Assembly: GCF_030406325.1 (NCBI RefSeq)
Contig: NZ_JAUEQY010000006.1
Span: 186,001 to 250,000, forward strand
From: Actinomadura sp. DC4
GTDB lineage: Bacteria; Actinomycetota; Actinomycetes; Streptosporangiales; Streptosporangiaceae
Reading direction: 5' to 3'
Length of the DNA stretch: 64,000 nt
Shown here: positions 24,438 through 35,451 of the stretch, one piece after another
How the letters are laid out: each line of letters begins with the position of its first letter
How positions within the stretch are numbered: the first letter of the stretch is position 1
Position numbers and translations under genes: made by a program
Notes under the pieces: generated by a model
What the model was told of the DNA's origin: nothing
The model's database searches: none
Seen by the model: only the letters and a program-made list of their open reading frames with translations

Positions 24438-27146
24438 TCACAGTGACCCGATCGCTCGCTCGCGCAACGTGCGTCTCTGCTGCTCAAGCGCGACAAGATC
24501 ACCGAAGAGGCGGTTGTACTCCTCTTGGTGCTCGACCGGATTCAGCCGTCCGAGTTTGGACTGCAGCTGCGTGATCACTCGGGTGACCTGCACTTCCTGC
24601 AATCTGGACAGCATTGCGTGCGCATATCGGTTGTCCGGATCTCCGGTGGATTGCAGGGGCTCCACTGCGAGACTCGTCACCAGGTCCCTGACCTGGTCGT
24701 TCGGCGCGGCCTCACGCAGCCGCCCGGCCCATTCCGGTCCGGTCGCGGCGGCGGTGCCGCCGAGGTCGGCGATCAGCTGCCGTACGGCGGCGTGGCCGGG
24801 GACCACGAGCGCCTCCGAGGGCACGGCGTCGAAGCCGGGACCGAGCAGCGCGGGACGCTGCACCGCGAGCTTGAGCGTCTCGCGCTCGACCCGGGCGATC
24901 GGGTCGTTGGGGTCATAGGGCGGCGCCGCCGGGGCCGTACGGGTCTCGGCGGGCTCGTTCGGGCGGCGGCGGTTGTCGCGGGTGTCCCCCCGGCGGCGGG
25001 AGGCGTGGTCACGGACCCGGCGCAGCACGAACTGCTCGTCCAGGAAGCCGGTCCACTTGTCCAGGTCGATGGCGTACCGGTCGCGCATGCCGCGGTCGCG
25101 GATGCCCGCGATGATCGGCGCCGCCGCGTCGATGGCGGCCAGCCGCCCCTCGGTGGTGTCGAGGTCGTACTTCTCGATCGTCGCGCGGATGGCGAATCGG
25201 AACAGCGGCACGCGGGAGGCGACCAGGTCGCGCACTGCCGCGTCGCCGTGCTTCATGCGCAGGTCGCACGGGTCGAGCCCGTCCGGCTGGACGGCGACGA
25301 AGGTCTGCGCGGCGAACTTGTGCTCGGACTCGAACGCCCGCAGCGCGGCCTTCTGCCCGGCCGCGTCGCCGTCGAAGGTGAAGATGACCTCGCCGCTCGC
25401 CTCGTCCTGGTCCATGAGGAGCCGGCGCAGGATCTTGATGTGCTCCTCGCCGAAGGACGTACCCGACGTCGCGATGGCGGTGCCGACGCCGGCCAGGTGA
25501 CAGGCCATGACGTCGGTGTAGCCCTCGACGATGACGGCCTGCCGCCGCCGGGCGATCTCCTTTTTGGCCAGGTCCGCGCCGTACAGGACCGAGCCCTTCT
25601 TGAACAGCGGGGTCTCGGGGGTGTTGAGGTACTTCGGCCCGTCGTCGCGCTCCTCCAGCCGCCGCGCGCCGAACCCGACCACGTCGCCGGTGAGGTCGCG
25701 GATCGGCCAGATCAGCCGCCCGCGGAACCGGTCGATCGGCCCGCGCCGCCCCTGGCTCGCGAGCCCGCCGGTGATCAGCTCCTTGTCGCTGAAGCCGCGC
25801 CCGCGCAGGTGGCCGACCACGGCCTCCCATTCGTTCGGCGCGTAGCCGACGCCGAAGCGCGCGGCCTCCTCGCGGCCGAACCCGCGCTCGGCGAGGAACC
25901 GGCGGCCGATCTCCGCGGCCGGGGTGAGGAGTTGCTCGGCGTAGTATTCCGCCGCCGCGCGGTGCGCCTCGACCAGCCGGGTGCGCTCGCCCTTCTGACG
26001 CCCGGGGACGTAGCCGCCCTCGGTGTAGCGGAGCTGGATGCCCGCCTTGCCCGCGAGGTGCTCGATCGCCTCGGCGAACGACAGGTGGTCGATCTTCTGG
26101 ATGAAGGCGATGGCGTCGCCGCCCTCGCCGCAGCCGAAGCAGTTGCCGGTCAGGATCTCGTCTTCGAGGACGAAGGCGTGGCCCGCCTCGACGACGGCGC
26201 AGTAGACCTCCTCGACCCGGCCGGTCGGGGTCACGGACTCGACCGCCCAGGCGAGCCCGGCATCGCCCGCGAGGCGGTGCTCGTCGAGGAGGAAGAACGT
26301 CTCGCTCAGGCCGGTGAGCAGGAGCCCGCCGGGCTCGTCGTACGTGCCGATGCCCAGGCGCGCGCAGAGCGTACGGACGAACTCCCGCGTCTCCTCGCCG
26401 GCGCACCCGAGCACGGCGGAGCCGTCCTCGGACACGTGGCCGGCGACGGCGAAGTGTCCGGCGAGCCAGCCGTAGAGGTACGCGTCCGTTTCGCCGGGCG
26501 GCGGCAATTCACCGAAGAAGGCGGGAAGGTCGAGAACGCGGATGACTTCGTCTTCACGCTGAGTGGTCCGGTTGAAAGGAAACCATTTCAGCAACCGCGC
26601 TTGTTCGCGGCCGCGGAGATCGGCATCGCCTCCGGAGGCGATGCCGTGCGCGATCCCGAAAGGCGACGGTTCGAGGCCCGGGGCGGGTGTGACCGGGAGC
26701 ACCCTGGCGAGGCGCTGACCAGGCCGGAGGTCGCGGGTGAGGACCTCGCGCTCGCCGACGAACCAGCGGTGCTCGGCGGTGGCGTGGATCTCCTTGCGCC
26801 GCCCGCCGCGCGTCAGGACGATTCGCGTGAGCGGCTGCACGCCGAACGAGTGGAACGGAGCGTCGTGCCACCGGGCGTCACGGCCGAGAACGCGGTGCGT
26901 GCCGCCGGCCATCTCGCGGATCGGGCGGAGCCCCTCCCACGTGAGCACGCGCGTCTCACCGGCCAGGCAGTGCCACAGGCCGTTGGAGACGTTGAACGAC
27001 GGCGACTTCTCGTCGTGGAACGGGCACAGGCCCTTGAGCGCCCCGCCTCCGGCGTTGCGGAGCTGGACGTACTCCCCCACGACCGCGTCGATCGGCGACC
27101 GTTCACGTACGAGGGCGATGTCTTCATCGCGGATCCGGCCTGCCAC
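24438..27146 (-). CDS. dnaG: DNA primase DnaG interrupted by an in-frame intein
   Basis: The precursor has 902 residues; without the intein it is 626, the normal DnaG length. It makes RNA primers at the replication fork. The CHC2 zinc ribbon begins at Cys41-x2-His44, but its second half CFGCGEGGD comes only after a 276-residue insertion (60-335). The rest is ordinary: RNA-polymerase core with GFGARRLEERD, TOPRIM motifs IVEGYTDVMA and FTFDGDAAGQ, then a helicase-binding C terminus. The GTG start has no clear ribosome site, so translation may be leaderless. rpoD lies 41 bp downstream. Function needs splicing, because two zinc ligands sit on each side of the insertion. Confidence 0.95.
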   Translation of the reverse strand: MAGRIRDEDIALVRERSPIDAVVGEYVQLRNAGGGALKGLCPFHDEKSPSFNVSNGLWHCLAGETRVLTWEGLRPIREMAGGTHRVLGRDARWHDAPFHSFGVQPLTRIVLTRGGRRKEIHATAEHRWFVGEREVLTRDLRPGQRLARVLPVTPAPGLEPSPFGIAHGIASGGDADLRGREQARLLKWFPFNRTTQREDEVIRVLDLPAFFGELPPPGETDAYLYGWLAGHFAVAGHVSEDGSAVLGCAGEETREFVRTLCARLGIGTYDEPGGLLLTGLSETFFLLDEHRLAGDAGLAWAVESVTPTGRVEEVYCAVVEAGHAFVLEDEILTGNCFGCGEGGDAIAFIQKIDHLSFAEAIEHLAGKAGIQLRYTEGGYVPGRQKGERTRLVEAHRAAAEYYAEQLLTPAAEIGRRFLAERGFGREEAARFGVGYAPNEWEAVVGHLRGRGFSDKELITGGLASQGRRGPIDRFRGRLIWPIRDLTGDVVGFGARRLEERDDGPKYLNTPETPLFKKGSVLYGADLAKKEIARRRQAVIVEGYTDVMACHLAGVGTAIATSGTSFGEEHIKILRRLLMDQDEASGEVIFTFDGDAAGQKAALRAFESEHKFAAQTFVAVQPDGLDPCDLRMKHGDAAVRDLVASRVPLFRFAIRATIEKYDLDTTEGRLAAIDAAAPIIAGIRDRGMRDRYAIDLDKWTGFLDEQFVLRRVRDHASRRRGDTRDNRRRPNEPAETRTAPAAPPYDPNDPIARVERETLKLAVQRPALLGPGFDAVPSEALVVPGHAAVRQLIADLGGTAAATGPEWAGRLREAAPNDQVRDLVTSLAVEPLQSTGDPDNRYAHAMLSRLQEVQVTRVITQLQSKLGRLNPVEHQEEYNRLFGDLVALEQQRRTLRERAIGSL
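26142..26969 (-). other. Intein in DnaG, with decayed LAGLIDADG endonuclease
   Basis: This codes precursor residues 60-335. It starts with Cys60 (block A, CLAGETRVLTWEG). Block B is HATAEHRWF (TxxH), block F is VEEVYCAVVEAGHAFVL, and block G is EILTGN followed by extein Cys336. The residue before the final Asn is Gly, not the usual His. Between the blocks two endonuclease-like motifs remain, HGIASGGDAD and GWLAGHFAVAGHV. Both lack the acidic residue in its usual place, so DNA cleavage is probably lost. The middle (about 26520-26600) is visibly less GC-rich than the host gene. Confidence 0.92.
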
Positions 27147-27363
27147 GTCGGCAGTCTAGTCGCGTCACACGGCAAGCGACGCCACGAGTGACCATTCCCA
27201 TTGACTGGACAAATCACGGACATACACGGTGTACTGGCTCAACTTCGGCGGGACACGCGGATTCGCCGGCCTCATCCCCGGGGGTTTCGAGAATCCCGGC
27301 GATCGGAACACGCGCGCCTAAGTCATATTCCTTGACTAAGGCAGTAAGTACGAGGTGTCAGCG

Positions 27364-28620
27364 ATGACCGAAGTCGTCCTCGACGCGGTTAACAAGATCT
27401 TTCCCGATGGCTTTCACGCGGTCCGCGACGTCACTCTGCGCATTCCCGACGGCGAGGTGTTCGTCCTGCTCGGCCCGTCCGGCTGCGGCAAGTCGACCAT
27501 CCTGCGCATGGTGGCCGGCCTGGAAGAGATCACCTCGGGCAGTCTGTGGCTCAGCGGCCGTCTCGCCAATCATCTGCCGCCCCGCGAGCGGGACCTCGCC
27601 ATGGTGTTCCAGAACGGCGCCCTCTATCCGCACCGGAGCGTACGCGGCAACATCTCCTTTCCCCTGGAGGTCGCCGGCGAGGACATGTCGGCCTCGGCGG
27701 AACGCATCGTCGAGCTCTCCCGCGCGCTCGGCATCGAGGAGACGCTCGGCCGGCTGCCCTCGACGCTGTCCGGCGGCCAGCGCCAGCGCGTGGCGATGGG
27801 ACGGGCGCTGATCCGCCAGCCGGGCATCTTCCTGATGGACGAGCCGCTGTCGAACCTGGACGCGGGCCTGCGCACCGAACTCCGGATGGAGATCGGCGCC
27901 CTCGTACGCTCCCTCGGCGTGACCACGCTGTACGTCACGCACGACCAGACCGAGGCCCTGACCCTCGCCGACCGCGTGGCCATCCTGCGCCGCGGCGTCC
28001 TGCAGGACGTCGGCACGCCGCAGCAGGTGTACGACGACCCGGCGACGATCTTCACCGCGGCGTTCCTCAGCGCCCCGCCGATCAACCTCGTACGCGCCTC
28101 CGTGCGCGCCGACCAGACCGAGGGCGTCGTGCTGAGCTTCGGCGACCAGCAGCTCAGCCTGCCGTGGTCGGACGACCGCGCCACCGCGCTGGTCGCCCAG
28201 CACGGGGCCTCCGTCACGCTGGGCATCCGCGCCGACGCCCTGCGCCCGGACCCGGAGGGCCTGCTCGCCGGACGCGTCCGCACGCTGGAGTTCCACGGCC
28301 ACGAGTGGCTGGCGCACGTCGAGGCGGGCGTCGCGCTGGTGGACGCGGACGCGTTCCGCGACGACGAGCCCGCCCACGCGGAGACCCCGGGCGACAGGGG
28401 CCTGCTGCGGCGGCTGCTGAAGACGACCAAAATCATCTCCGAGGACGCACCGGCCGCCCGCGTCCCGCATGACGGTACCCACCGCCGCTCGGACCTGGTC
28501 TTCCGCCTGGAGTCGCGCGCGGGCATCTCGGCCGGCGACAACGTACGCCTGGCGATCGACACCGACCGCATCCTGCTGTTCGCCGAGGACGGCCGCCGCG
28601 TCGACAAGGTCGAGCGTTAG
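27364..28620 (+). CDS. ABC transporter ATPase, MsiK/UgpC-type (sugar import)
   Basis: A 418-residue nucleotide-binding protein of the CUT1 sugar-importer class. Walker A is GPSGCGKST, the Q-loop region AMVFQNGALYP, the signature LSGGQRQR, Walker B FLMDEPLSNLD, and the switch His is in YVTHDQTEAL. A TOBE-like C-terminal domain follows and is about 40 residues longer than usual. No permease or binding-protein gene is adjacent, so it may be a shared ATPase serving several sugar transporters, as MsiK does in Streptomyces. I prefer the ATG at 27364 (GAGG 8 bases upstream) to the GTG at 27355. Confidence 0.88.
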   Translation: MTEVVLDAVNKIFPDGFHAVRDVTLRIPDGEVFVLLGPSGCGKSTILRMVAGLEEITSGSLWLSGRLANHLPPRERDLAMVFQNGALYPHRSVRGNISFPLEVAGEDMSASAERIVELSRALGIEETLGRLPSTLSGGQRQRVAMGRALIRQPGIFLMDEPLSNLDAGLRTELRMEIGALVRSLGVTTLYVTHDQTEALTLADRVAILRRGVLQDVGTPQQVYDDPATIFTAAFLSAPPINLVRASVRADQTEGVVLSFGDQQLSLPWSDDRATALVAQHGASVTLGIRADALRPDPEGLLAGRVRTLEFHGHEWLAHVEAGVALVDADAFRDDEPAHAETPGDRGLLRRLLKTTKIISEDAPAARVPHDGTHRRSDLVFRLESRAGISAGDNVRLAIDTDRILLFAEDGRRVDKVER

Positions 28621-28621
28621 C

Positions 28622-28880
28622 TCAGCCCGCCGTGGTACGGACCGCGGGCATGCCCAGGTCGGCGGGGCCGGCGAGGTACACCGGGGAGACCACGAACGCC
28701 GGCACGATCGCGATGAACGGTAGGAACGCCTTGGCGTACTCCCCGTACTCCCCGTACTCCCCGTACTCCCCGAACGCCCCGAACGCCCCGAAGAGCGCCC
28801 GGCGCGCTGCCGACGTTGAAGCGGAAGGACTTGGGGGCGTACCTCAGCGAGTAGTCCTCCAGCGTCTCGTTCCCGGCCCG
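28622..28880 (-). pseudogene. Possible membrane-transporter remnant (permease-like ends)
   Basis: On the minus strand, sequence upstream reads ETLEDYSLRYAPKSFRFN in one frame, resembling the N terminus of actinobacterial purine-cytosine (NCS1) permeases. Further on, another frame reads AKAFLPFIAIVPAFVVSP, a hydrophobic segment that ends in a stop at 28622. A tandem repeat lies between. No start codon or complete domain is left. I read this as debris of a deleted permease gene, but the identification rests on a short stretch. It fills the 323-bp gap between two genes. Confidence 0.35.
28735..28788. repeat. 9-bp tandem repeats within the transporter remnant
   Basis: Four copies of CGTACTCCC (28735-28770) are followed by two of CGAACGCCC (28771-28788). 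They sit exactly between the two permease-like fragments. Confidence 0.93.
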
Positions 28881-28943
28881 GTCTCCGTGCCCCCGTGATT
28901 TCCCGGCCGTTGAACGGGAGTCACGTTGTTCTCACCGGCTCTG

Positions 28944-30647
28944 TCAGGGCGGGGAGCCGTTTCGGCGGCGCAGTTCGTCGGAAAGGGCGCCCAGGCAGTC
29001 GGCCAACTCTCTCGTGCTCAACCGGCCCGGCGGTTTCCCGCACCCGGTCACGGCCGTGGCCTTCTCCGGGGGCGTGCCGGAGACGTTGACCGTCTTCGGG
29101 TTCGTACGGCCCGTGATGGACAGGTCGACGTAGAACTCCGTCAGCCCGCGCCGGACGCCGTACACCCTCCACATGTCGCCGCCCAGCGGCGTGAACTCCT
29201 CCAGCCGGCCGCCGGTGTTGAGGAACGTCGGGTCCAGGCCCCGTACGGCGTCGGTGGCCTTGTTCGTGAGCGCGTTGAGGTTGGCGACGTTCGGGTCGCC
29301 GTCCGGCAGGACGTACACGTCGAGCCGGTTCAGCCGTCCGTCGTCCGCCGCGTCGGCCGGGGACACCGCGTAGGCGATGAAGGCCTGGCTCTTGCTGGCC
29401 CGGGGCGTCAGCGGCGTCACGTAGTAGAGATGGCCGTCGGGGCCGCGCAGGAGGTACTCGGCGGTGTTGCCGCCCTGGACGTCGTCGACCGTCGGCTTGA
29501 AGCCGAAGGAGGCGCGGGACCTCCACTTGCGGCCGGCCGCCCACTCGGTCGCCTCACGCTGCTTCTCGGTCAGGCTGTCCGGGTAGGCGGGGCCCGGCAG
29601 GTCGCCCGGCCGTACGGTACGGCGGTACGCGGCGCGGACGCCGTGGTCGCCGGTGAGGACCAGGACGCCCGCCGCGGTGACGACGGTGCGGTTCCCCATC
29701 GGGATCTGCCGTTTCACCGGGACGATGATGACCGGCCTGCCGCCCTGGCAGTAGCCCCAGACGTCCCCGGAGTCCCACAGCAGGTTCGGGTACTTCTGGC
29801 CGAGCCAGTTCCCGAGGCTGTTCCCCCGCGCGCCGTGGAAGGCACGGTCGAAGTCGCCCGGGGCGAAGCGGCACGCGACCTTCACGGTGTTGGAGGCGCC
29901 GTCCCAGGACGCGATGCCGTACGTCGCCGTGGCCTTGCCCGAACCGTCGAGGACCGCGGTCCACTGGCCGGGTCCGCTCTCGCTGCCGGGCCGGGGCGGC
30001 GCGCCGTACAGGTAGGTGAGAGTGTCCTCCCAGAAGTCGACCTTCGGCGCCGGGGAGGCGGCGTGCGCCATCATCTGCTGCGCCGAGGCGAAGGAGGAGG
30101 TACGGCCCTCCCAGGACGCGAGGCCGGGCAGCCGGTCGACCCGTATGCAGGTGGGCACGTCGGCGGGGCTGCGATACGCGCAGCCGCGGTCGTCCCGCCG
30201 GGCGCCGCGCATGAGGTACGCGAGCGAGGCGGGCGGGTTCGCGCCGTCGGTGATGTGCCAGATCGTGGTCCGGTTGTAGTAGCGGCCCGCGTCCTTGTCG
30301 TTGTCCCAGATCGCCTTGATGAACGGCACGACCAGCACGCCGATCCCGGCGATCACCGCCACGGTGGCCAGGGGCCCGGAGCCGGGCGACGGGCGGTCGG
30401 AGGACAGGCAGATGACCGCGGTGCCGAACAGGCCGATGGCGACCCACAGCCAGAACAGCGCGGTGGGGTGGCTGAGCGAGCCGCCCGGCAGCCACATGCG
30501 CTGTACGACGGTGAGCCGCCACGACTGCGACCAGGTCCCCATGCCGGCGAAGCCGTACCGGAGGAGGACCCAGACCAGGAACGCGCCCGCCGGCATCCAC
30601 GCCCACCAGGCGAGCAGGGCCGGGAGCTGAGCCTTTAAGGACCTCAT
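28944..30647 (-). CDS. Large membrane protein of unknown function
   Basis: A protein of about 567 residues I do not recognise. Three hydrophobic segments lie in the first 120 residues (LLAWWAWMPAGAFLVWVLL; LFWLWVAIGLFGTAVICL; VAVIAGIGVLVVPFI). A large extracytoplasmic part follows, with four or more cysteines, tyrosines and many W/G turns. The charged C terminus ends near a CGKPPGRLSTRELADC pair of cysteines. I start it at the ATG at 30647; the frame is open 19 codons further up. It is divergent from the urease operon and probably has its own promoter. A surface or membrane-bound processing role is possible but unsupported. Confidence 0.75.
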   Translation of the reverse strand: MRSLKAQLPALLAWWAWMPAGAFLVWVLLRYGFAGMGTWSQSWRLTVVQRMWLPGGSLSHPTALFWLWVAIGLFGTAVICLSSDRPSPGSGPLATVAVIAGIGVLVVPFIKAIWDNDKDAGRYYNRTTIWHITDGANPPASLAYLMRGARRDDRGCAYRSPADVPTCIRVDRLPGLASWEGRTSSFASAQQMMAHAASPAPKVDFWEDTLTYLYGAPPRPGSESGPGQWTAVLDGSGKATATYGIASWDGASNTVKVACRFAPGDFDRAFHGARGNSLGNWLGQKYPNLLWDSGDVWGYCQGGRPVIIVPVKRQIPMGNRTVVTAAGVLVLTGDHGVRAAYRRTVRPGDLPGPAYPDSLTEKQREATEWAAGRKWRSRASFGFKPTVDDVQGGNTAEYLLRGPDGHLYYVTPLTPRASKSQAFIAYAVSPADAADDGRLNRLDVYVLPDGDPNVANLNALTNKATDAVRGLDPTFLNTGGRLEEFTPLGGDMWRVYGVRRGLTEFYVDLSITGRTNPKTVNVSGTPPEKATAVTGCGKPPGRLSTRELADCLGALSDELRRRNGSPP

Positions 30648-30803
30648 GCGGGCCGCCTTAAACCGGGGGGGACGGTCCCTTAGATGATCACCTGCCCGGC
30701 TCACCGGCGGGAGACCTGACGGGATGTTTCCGGTGTGAAATTCCTGTTACATCGTCAGGCGAGCCGTTCTCCTGCGGCACCGCCTGGACGTAGCGTCCAG
30801 AGT

Positions 30804-31106
30804 GTGCTGATCACCCCACACGAGCAGGAGCGCCTGCTGATCCACGTGGCGGCCGGGCTCGCCCGGGACCGCCGTGCCCGTGGCCTGCGGCTCAACCATC
30901 CCGAGGCGACCGCGATCATCGCCGCGTACGTCCTGGAGGGCGCGCGCGACGGGCGGGGAGTGGCCGAGCTGATGGAGGCGGCCCGTACGGTGCTGACGCG
31001 TGAGGACGTGATGGAGGGAGTGCCGGAGATGCTCGACTCCGTCCAGATCGAGGCGACCTTCCCCGACGGCACCAAGCTCGTCACCGTCCACCGGCCGATC
31101 CCGTGA
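30804..31106 (+). CDS. ureA: Urease subunit gamma
   Basis: A 100-residue urease gamma subunit, complete: [41 protein letters not shown] and [25 protein letters not shown] start it at the GTG at 30804, which gives the family length and puts the conserved LTPHEQERL at the N terminus; the frame is open further upstream. It opens the operon ureABCFGD and its stop overlaps the ureB start (GTGA). Confidence 0.96.
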   Translation: MLITPHEQERLLIHVAAGLARDRRARGLRLNHPEATAIIAAYVLEGARDGRGVAELMEAARTVLTREDVMEGVPEMLDSVQIEATFPDGTKLVTVHRPIP

Positions 31107-31385
31107 CGCCCGGGGAGGTCGTGGCCGGCGCGGGCTCGGTGGAGCTGAACCCCGGCCGGCCGCGTACGACGGTGACCGTGGTCAACACCGGCGACCGGCC
31201 CGTGCAGGTCGGGTCGCACTATCACTTCGCCCAGGCCAACGACGCGCTCGCGTTCGACCGCGAGGCGGCGCGCGGGCAGCGGCTCGACGTGCCCGCCGGC
31301 ACCGCCGTGCGGTTCGAGCCGGGCATCACCCGGGAGGTCTCCTTGGTCCCGCTCGCCGGACGCCGCACCGTACCCGGGCTGCGCG

Positions 31386-31393
<8 letters not shown>
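31103..31393 (+). CDS. ureB: Urease subunit beta
   Basis: A 96-residue urease beta subunit with [34 protein letters not shown] and [18 protein letters not shown], all family-typical. It starts with GTG at 31103, overlaps ureA by 4 bp and ureC by 8 bp, so the three structural subunits are translationally coupled. The gamma and beta chains are separate, as in most bacteria. Confidence 0.96.
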
Positions 31394-33082
<1,689 letters not shown>

Positions 33083-33083
<1 letters not shown>

Positions 33084-33718
33084 TGGACGCCTCCCTGCTG
33101 CTGCTCGCCGACTCGCGGCTGCCCGCCGGCGGGCACGCGCACTCCGGCGGCCTCGAACCCGCCGCGACGGCCGGGGCCGTACGGGACCTGGACACCCTCG
33201 CCGACTTCCTGCGCGGCCGTCTCGCCACGGCCGGGCTGGTCGCGGCGGGCCTGGCGGCGGCGTCGGTGTCCGGCGACCGGGCGGCGCTCGACGCCGAGGC
33301 CGACGCCCGTACGCCCTCGCCCGCGCAGCGGCGTGCCTCACGGGCCCAGGGACGCGCGCTGCTGCGGGCGGTACGCGCGGCGTGGCCGCACCCGGAGCTG
33401 GACGAGCTGAGCGCGCCCCACCACCCGGTCGTGCTCGGCGCCGCCGTCCACGTCGTCGGCGGCACGGCGAGGCAGGCGGCGGAGATCGCGGCGTACGGCG
33501 CGGTGACCGGGCCCGCGTCGGCGGCGGTACGCCTGCTCGGCCTGGACCCGCTCGGCGTCCAGCACGTGCTCGCGGGCCTGGCCGGGCGGGTCGACGCGGT
33601 CGCGGCGGAGGCCGAGGAGACCGTACGCGCGGGCGTTCTGCCCGCGGCGTCCGCGCCCGTCCTCGACCTGCTCGCCGAGCTTCACCAGCAGGCCGACCTG
33701 CGCCTGTTCGAATCCTGA
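33083..33718 (+). CDS. ureF: Urease accessory protein UreF
   Basis: A 211-residue protein, helical and alanine-rich, with [21 protein letters not shown] at the N terminus and [13 protein letters not shown] near the C terminus, which mark UreF. It activates the UreG GTPase within the UreD-UreF-UreG complex during nickel loading. The start overlaps the ureC stop as ATGA-type coupling (33083). The length is normal for actinobacteria. Confidence 0.93.
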
Positions 33719-33732
33719 ATCGGGAGAACGCC

Positions 33733-34386
33733 ATGGGCCTCGACCACAGCCACGACCCGTACGAGCCGGCGCCGCACCGGGCGCTCCGGCTCGGCATCGG
33801 CGGGCCGGTGGGCAGCGGCAAGACCGCGCTGACCGCCGCGCTGTGCCGGCTGCTCCGCGACGAGATCGCGCTCGCCGTGGTCACCAACGACATCTACACG
33901 ACCGAGGACGCCGACTTCCTGCGCCGCAACGCGGTGCTGGACGACGACCGGATCATGGCGGTGCGCACCGGCTGCTGCCCGCACACGGCGATCCGCGATG
34001 ACATCTCGGCCAACCTCGACGCCGTCGAGGCGCTGGAGGAGCGCCACGGGCCGCTCGACCTGGTGATCGTCGAGAGCGGCGGGGACAACCTGACCGCGAC
34101 GTTCAGCCGCGGCCTGGCCGACCGGCAGATCTTCGTCCTGGACGTCTCCGGCGGCGACAAGGTGCCGCGCAAGGGCGGCCCCGGCGTCACGACGGCGGAC
34201 CTGCTGGTCGTCAACAAGACCGACCTAGCGCCGCTGGTCGGAGCCGACCTCGGCGTGATGGCGCGCGACGCGGAGCGGGTACGGGACGGCCTGCCGATCG
34301 CGTTCACGTCGCTGCGCGAGGAGCCGGACGTGCCGCAGGTCGCCACCTGGGTGCGCTCGATGGTCCGGGAGCGGACGCCCGCGTGA
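33733..34386 (+). CDS. ureG: Urease accessory GTPase UreG
   Basis: A 217-residue SIMIBI GTPase. The P-loop is [13 protein letters not shown] (about 22-34), the metal-binding Cys-Pro-His lies in [12 protein letters not shown], and the guanine-specificity motif NKTDLAP is present. The histidine-poor N terminus ([11 protein letters not shown]) is short. It delivers nickel to apo-urease. The ATG at 33733 has GGGAGA about 6 bases upstream. It overlaps ureD by 4 bp. Confidence 0.96.
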   Translation: MGLDHSHDPYEPAPHRALRLGIGGPVGSGKTALTAALCRLLRDEIALAVVTNDIYTTEDADFLRRNAVLDDDRIMAVRTGCCPHTAIRDDISANLDAVEALEERHGPLDLVIVESGGDNLTATFSRGLADRQIFVLDVSGGDKVPRKGGPGVTTADLLVVNKTDLAPLVGADLGVMARDAERVRDGLPIAFTSLREEPDVPQVATWVRSMVRERTPA

Positions 34387-35090
34387 CGGGCTTCCGGGCG
34401 CGGGCGGCGGTGGTCGCCTCGTGTGACGCCGGCGGGCGCACCCGGGTGACGCGGCTGCGTTCGGACGGCCCGCTTGCCCTGCGCGAGTCGGGCGGGGCGG
34501 TCTACCTGGTGGGCGCGGGCGCGGGCCCGCTGGGCGGCGACGACCTGGAGCTGACGATCGTTGTCGAGCCGGGCGCGCGCCTCGCGGTGCGCTCGGCCGC
34601 CGCCTCCCTGGTCCTGCCGGGCCGCCGGCCGGGCGCCTCCCGCCTGACCGTACGCGCCGAGGTCGGCGCCGGGGCCCGGCTGGACTTCACCCCGGAACCG
34701 GCGATCGCCGCCGCGGGCTGCGACCACCGGGCGTTCGCCGACGTGACTCTTTCCGAGGGGGCGGAGCTGGTCTGGCGGGAGGAGATCGTGCTGGGCCGCC
34801 ACGGCGAGCGGCCGGGCCGTTACGTCAGCCGCTTCGACGTCACGGACTGCGGCTTCCCGCTGCTCCGCCACGAGCTACGCGTGGACGAGGACGCGACGAG
34901 CCGGGCGATCCTCGGCGACGCGCGTGCGGTCGGCACCGTGCTGGTGGCCGGCAAGGACCTCAGGACGGAGCCGTACGCCGCGGAGGGCCTGTCCGTCCTG
35001 CCGCTCGCCCGCGCGGGCGTCCTGGTGACGGCGCTGGCGGGCGACACCGTACGGCTGCGTGACCTGCTGACCCGCGGGCTCTCGGTCTGA
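34383..35090 (+). CDS. ureD: Urease accessory protein UreD/UreH
   Basis: A 235-residue UreD: beta-strand-rich, with [22 protein letters not shown] and [19 protein letters not shown], both characteristic. UreD is the scaffold that binds the urease alpha subunit and recruits UreF and UreG. It is the last gene of the operon. There is no ureE and no nickel transporter in the window, so nickel must be supplied by other means, as in other actinobacteria with ureABCFGD. Confidence 0.92.
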   Translation: MTGFRARAAVVASCDAGGRTRVTRLRSDGPLALRESGGAVYLVGAGAGPLGGDDLELTIVVEPGARLAVRSAAASLVLPGRRPGASRLTVRAEVGAGARLDFTPEPAIAAAGCDHRAFADVTLSEGAELVWREEIVLGRHGERPGRYVSRFDVTDCGFPLLRHELRVDEDATSRAILGDARAVGTVLVAGKDLRTEPYAAEGLSVLPLARAGVLVTALAGDTVRLRDLLTRGLSV

Positions 35091-35102
35091 GCCGTCGCGG
35101 CC

Positions 35103-35405
35103 TTACAGCCCGCGCTCCCTGGCCATGGTCTCCACGGCCTCCTTCGCCTCCGCGAGACCGGCGCCGGTCTGCTCGCGGTAGAGCTTGATCGCCTGGATCT
35201 TCCGGCCCTGCTCGATCTCGGCGACGACCGCGGTCAGCGGCGTCTCCGGCTCCTCGATCTCCAGCCGCCGCATGATGAGCGTGAGCTGCCGCTCGACCCG
35301 CGCGAGCCGCTTGTCCAGCGCGGACGTCCGCGACGAGGTGAACGATGAGGCGAGCACGCCGACGATGAGGACGACGAAACCGAGCAAAGGCAGCCAGAAT
35401 TCCAT
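35103..35405 (-). CDS. Small membrane-anchored protein with L7/L12 C-terminal-like domain
   Basis: A 100-residue protein: one transmembrane helix (about 3-21), a coiled-coil-like stretch (SALDKRLARVERQLTLIMRR), then a C-terminal segment IQAIKLYREQTGAGLAEAKE matching the helix-turn of ribosomal L7/L12 C-terminal domains (the family pattern KIxAIKxxRxxTGxGLxEAKxxV). Such membrane forms are common in actinobacteria and their role is unknown. It converges on ureD with a 12-bp gap. Confidence 0.75.
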   Translation of the reverse strand: MEFWLPLLGFVVLIVGVLASSFTSSRTSALDKRLARVERQLTLIMRRLEIEEPETPLTAVVAEIEQGRKIQAIKLYREQTGAGLAEAKEAVETMARERGL

Positions 35406-35451
35406 GACAGGCAGTAAACCAGTGATCGCCCGGCCAGGCGGAGAAAGACGC

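Noticed and set aside
27147-27363. Promoter with TTGACT box before the ABC ATPase
   Set aside because: TTGACT near 27332 would place the -10 box in or too close to the coding start; spacing does not work.
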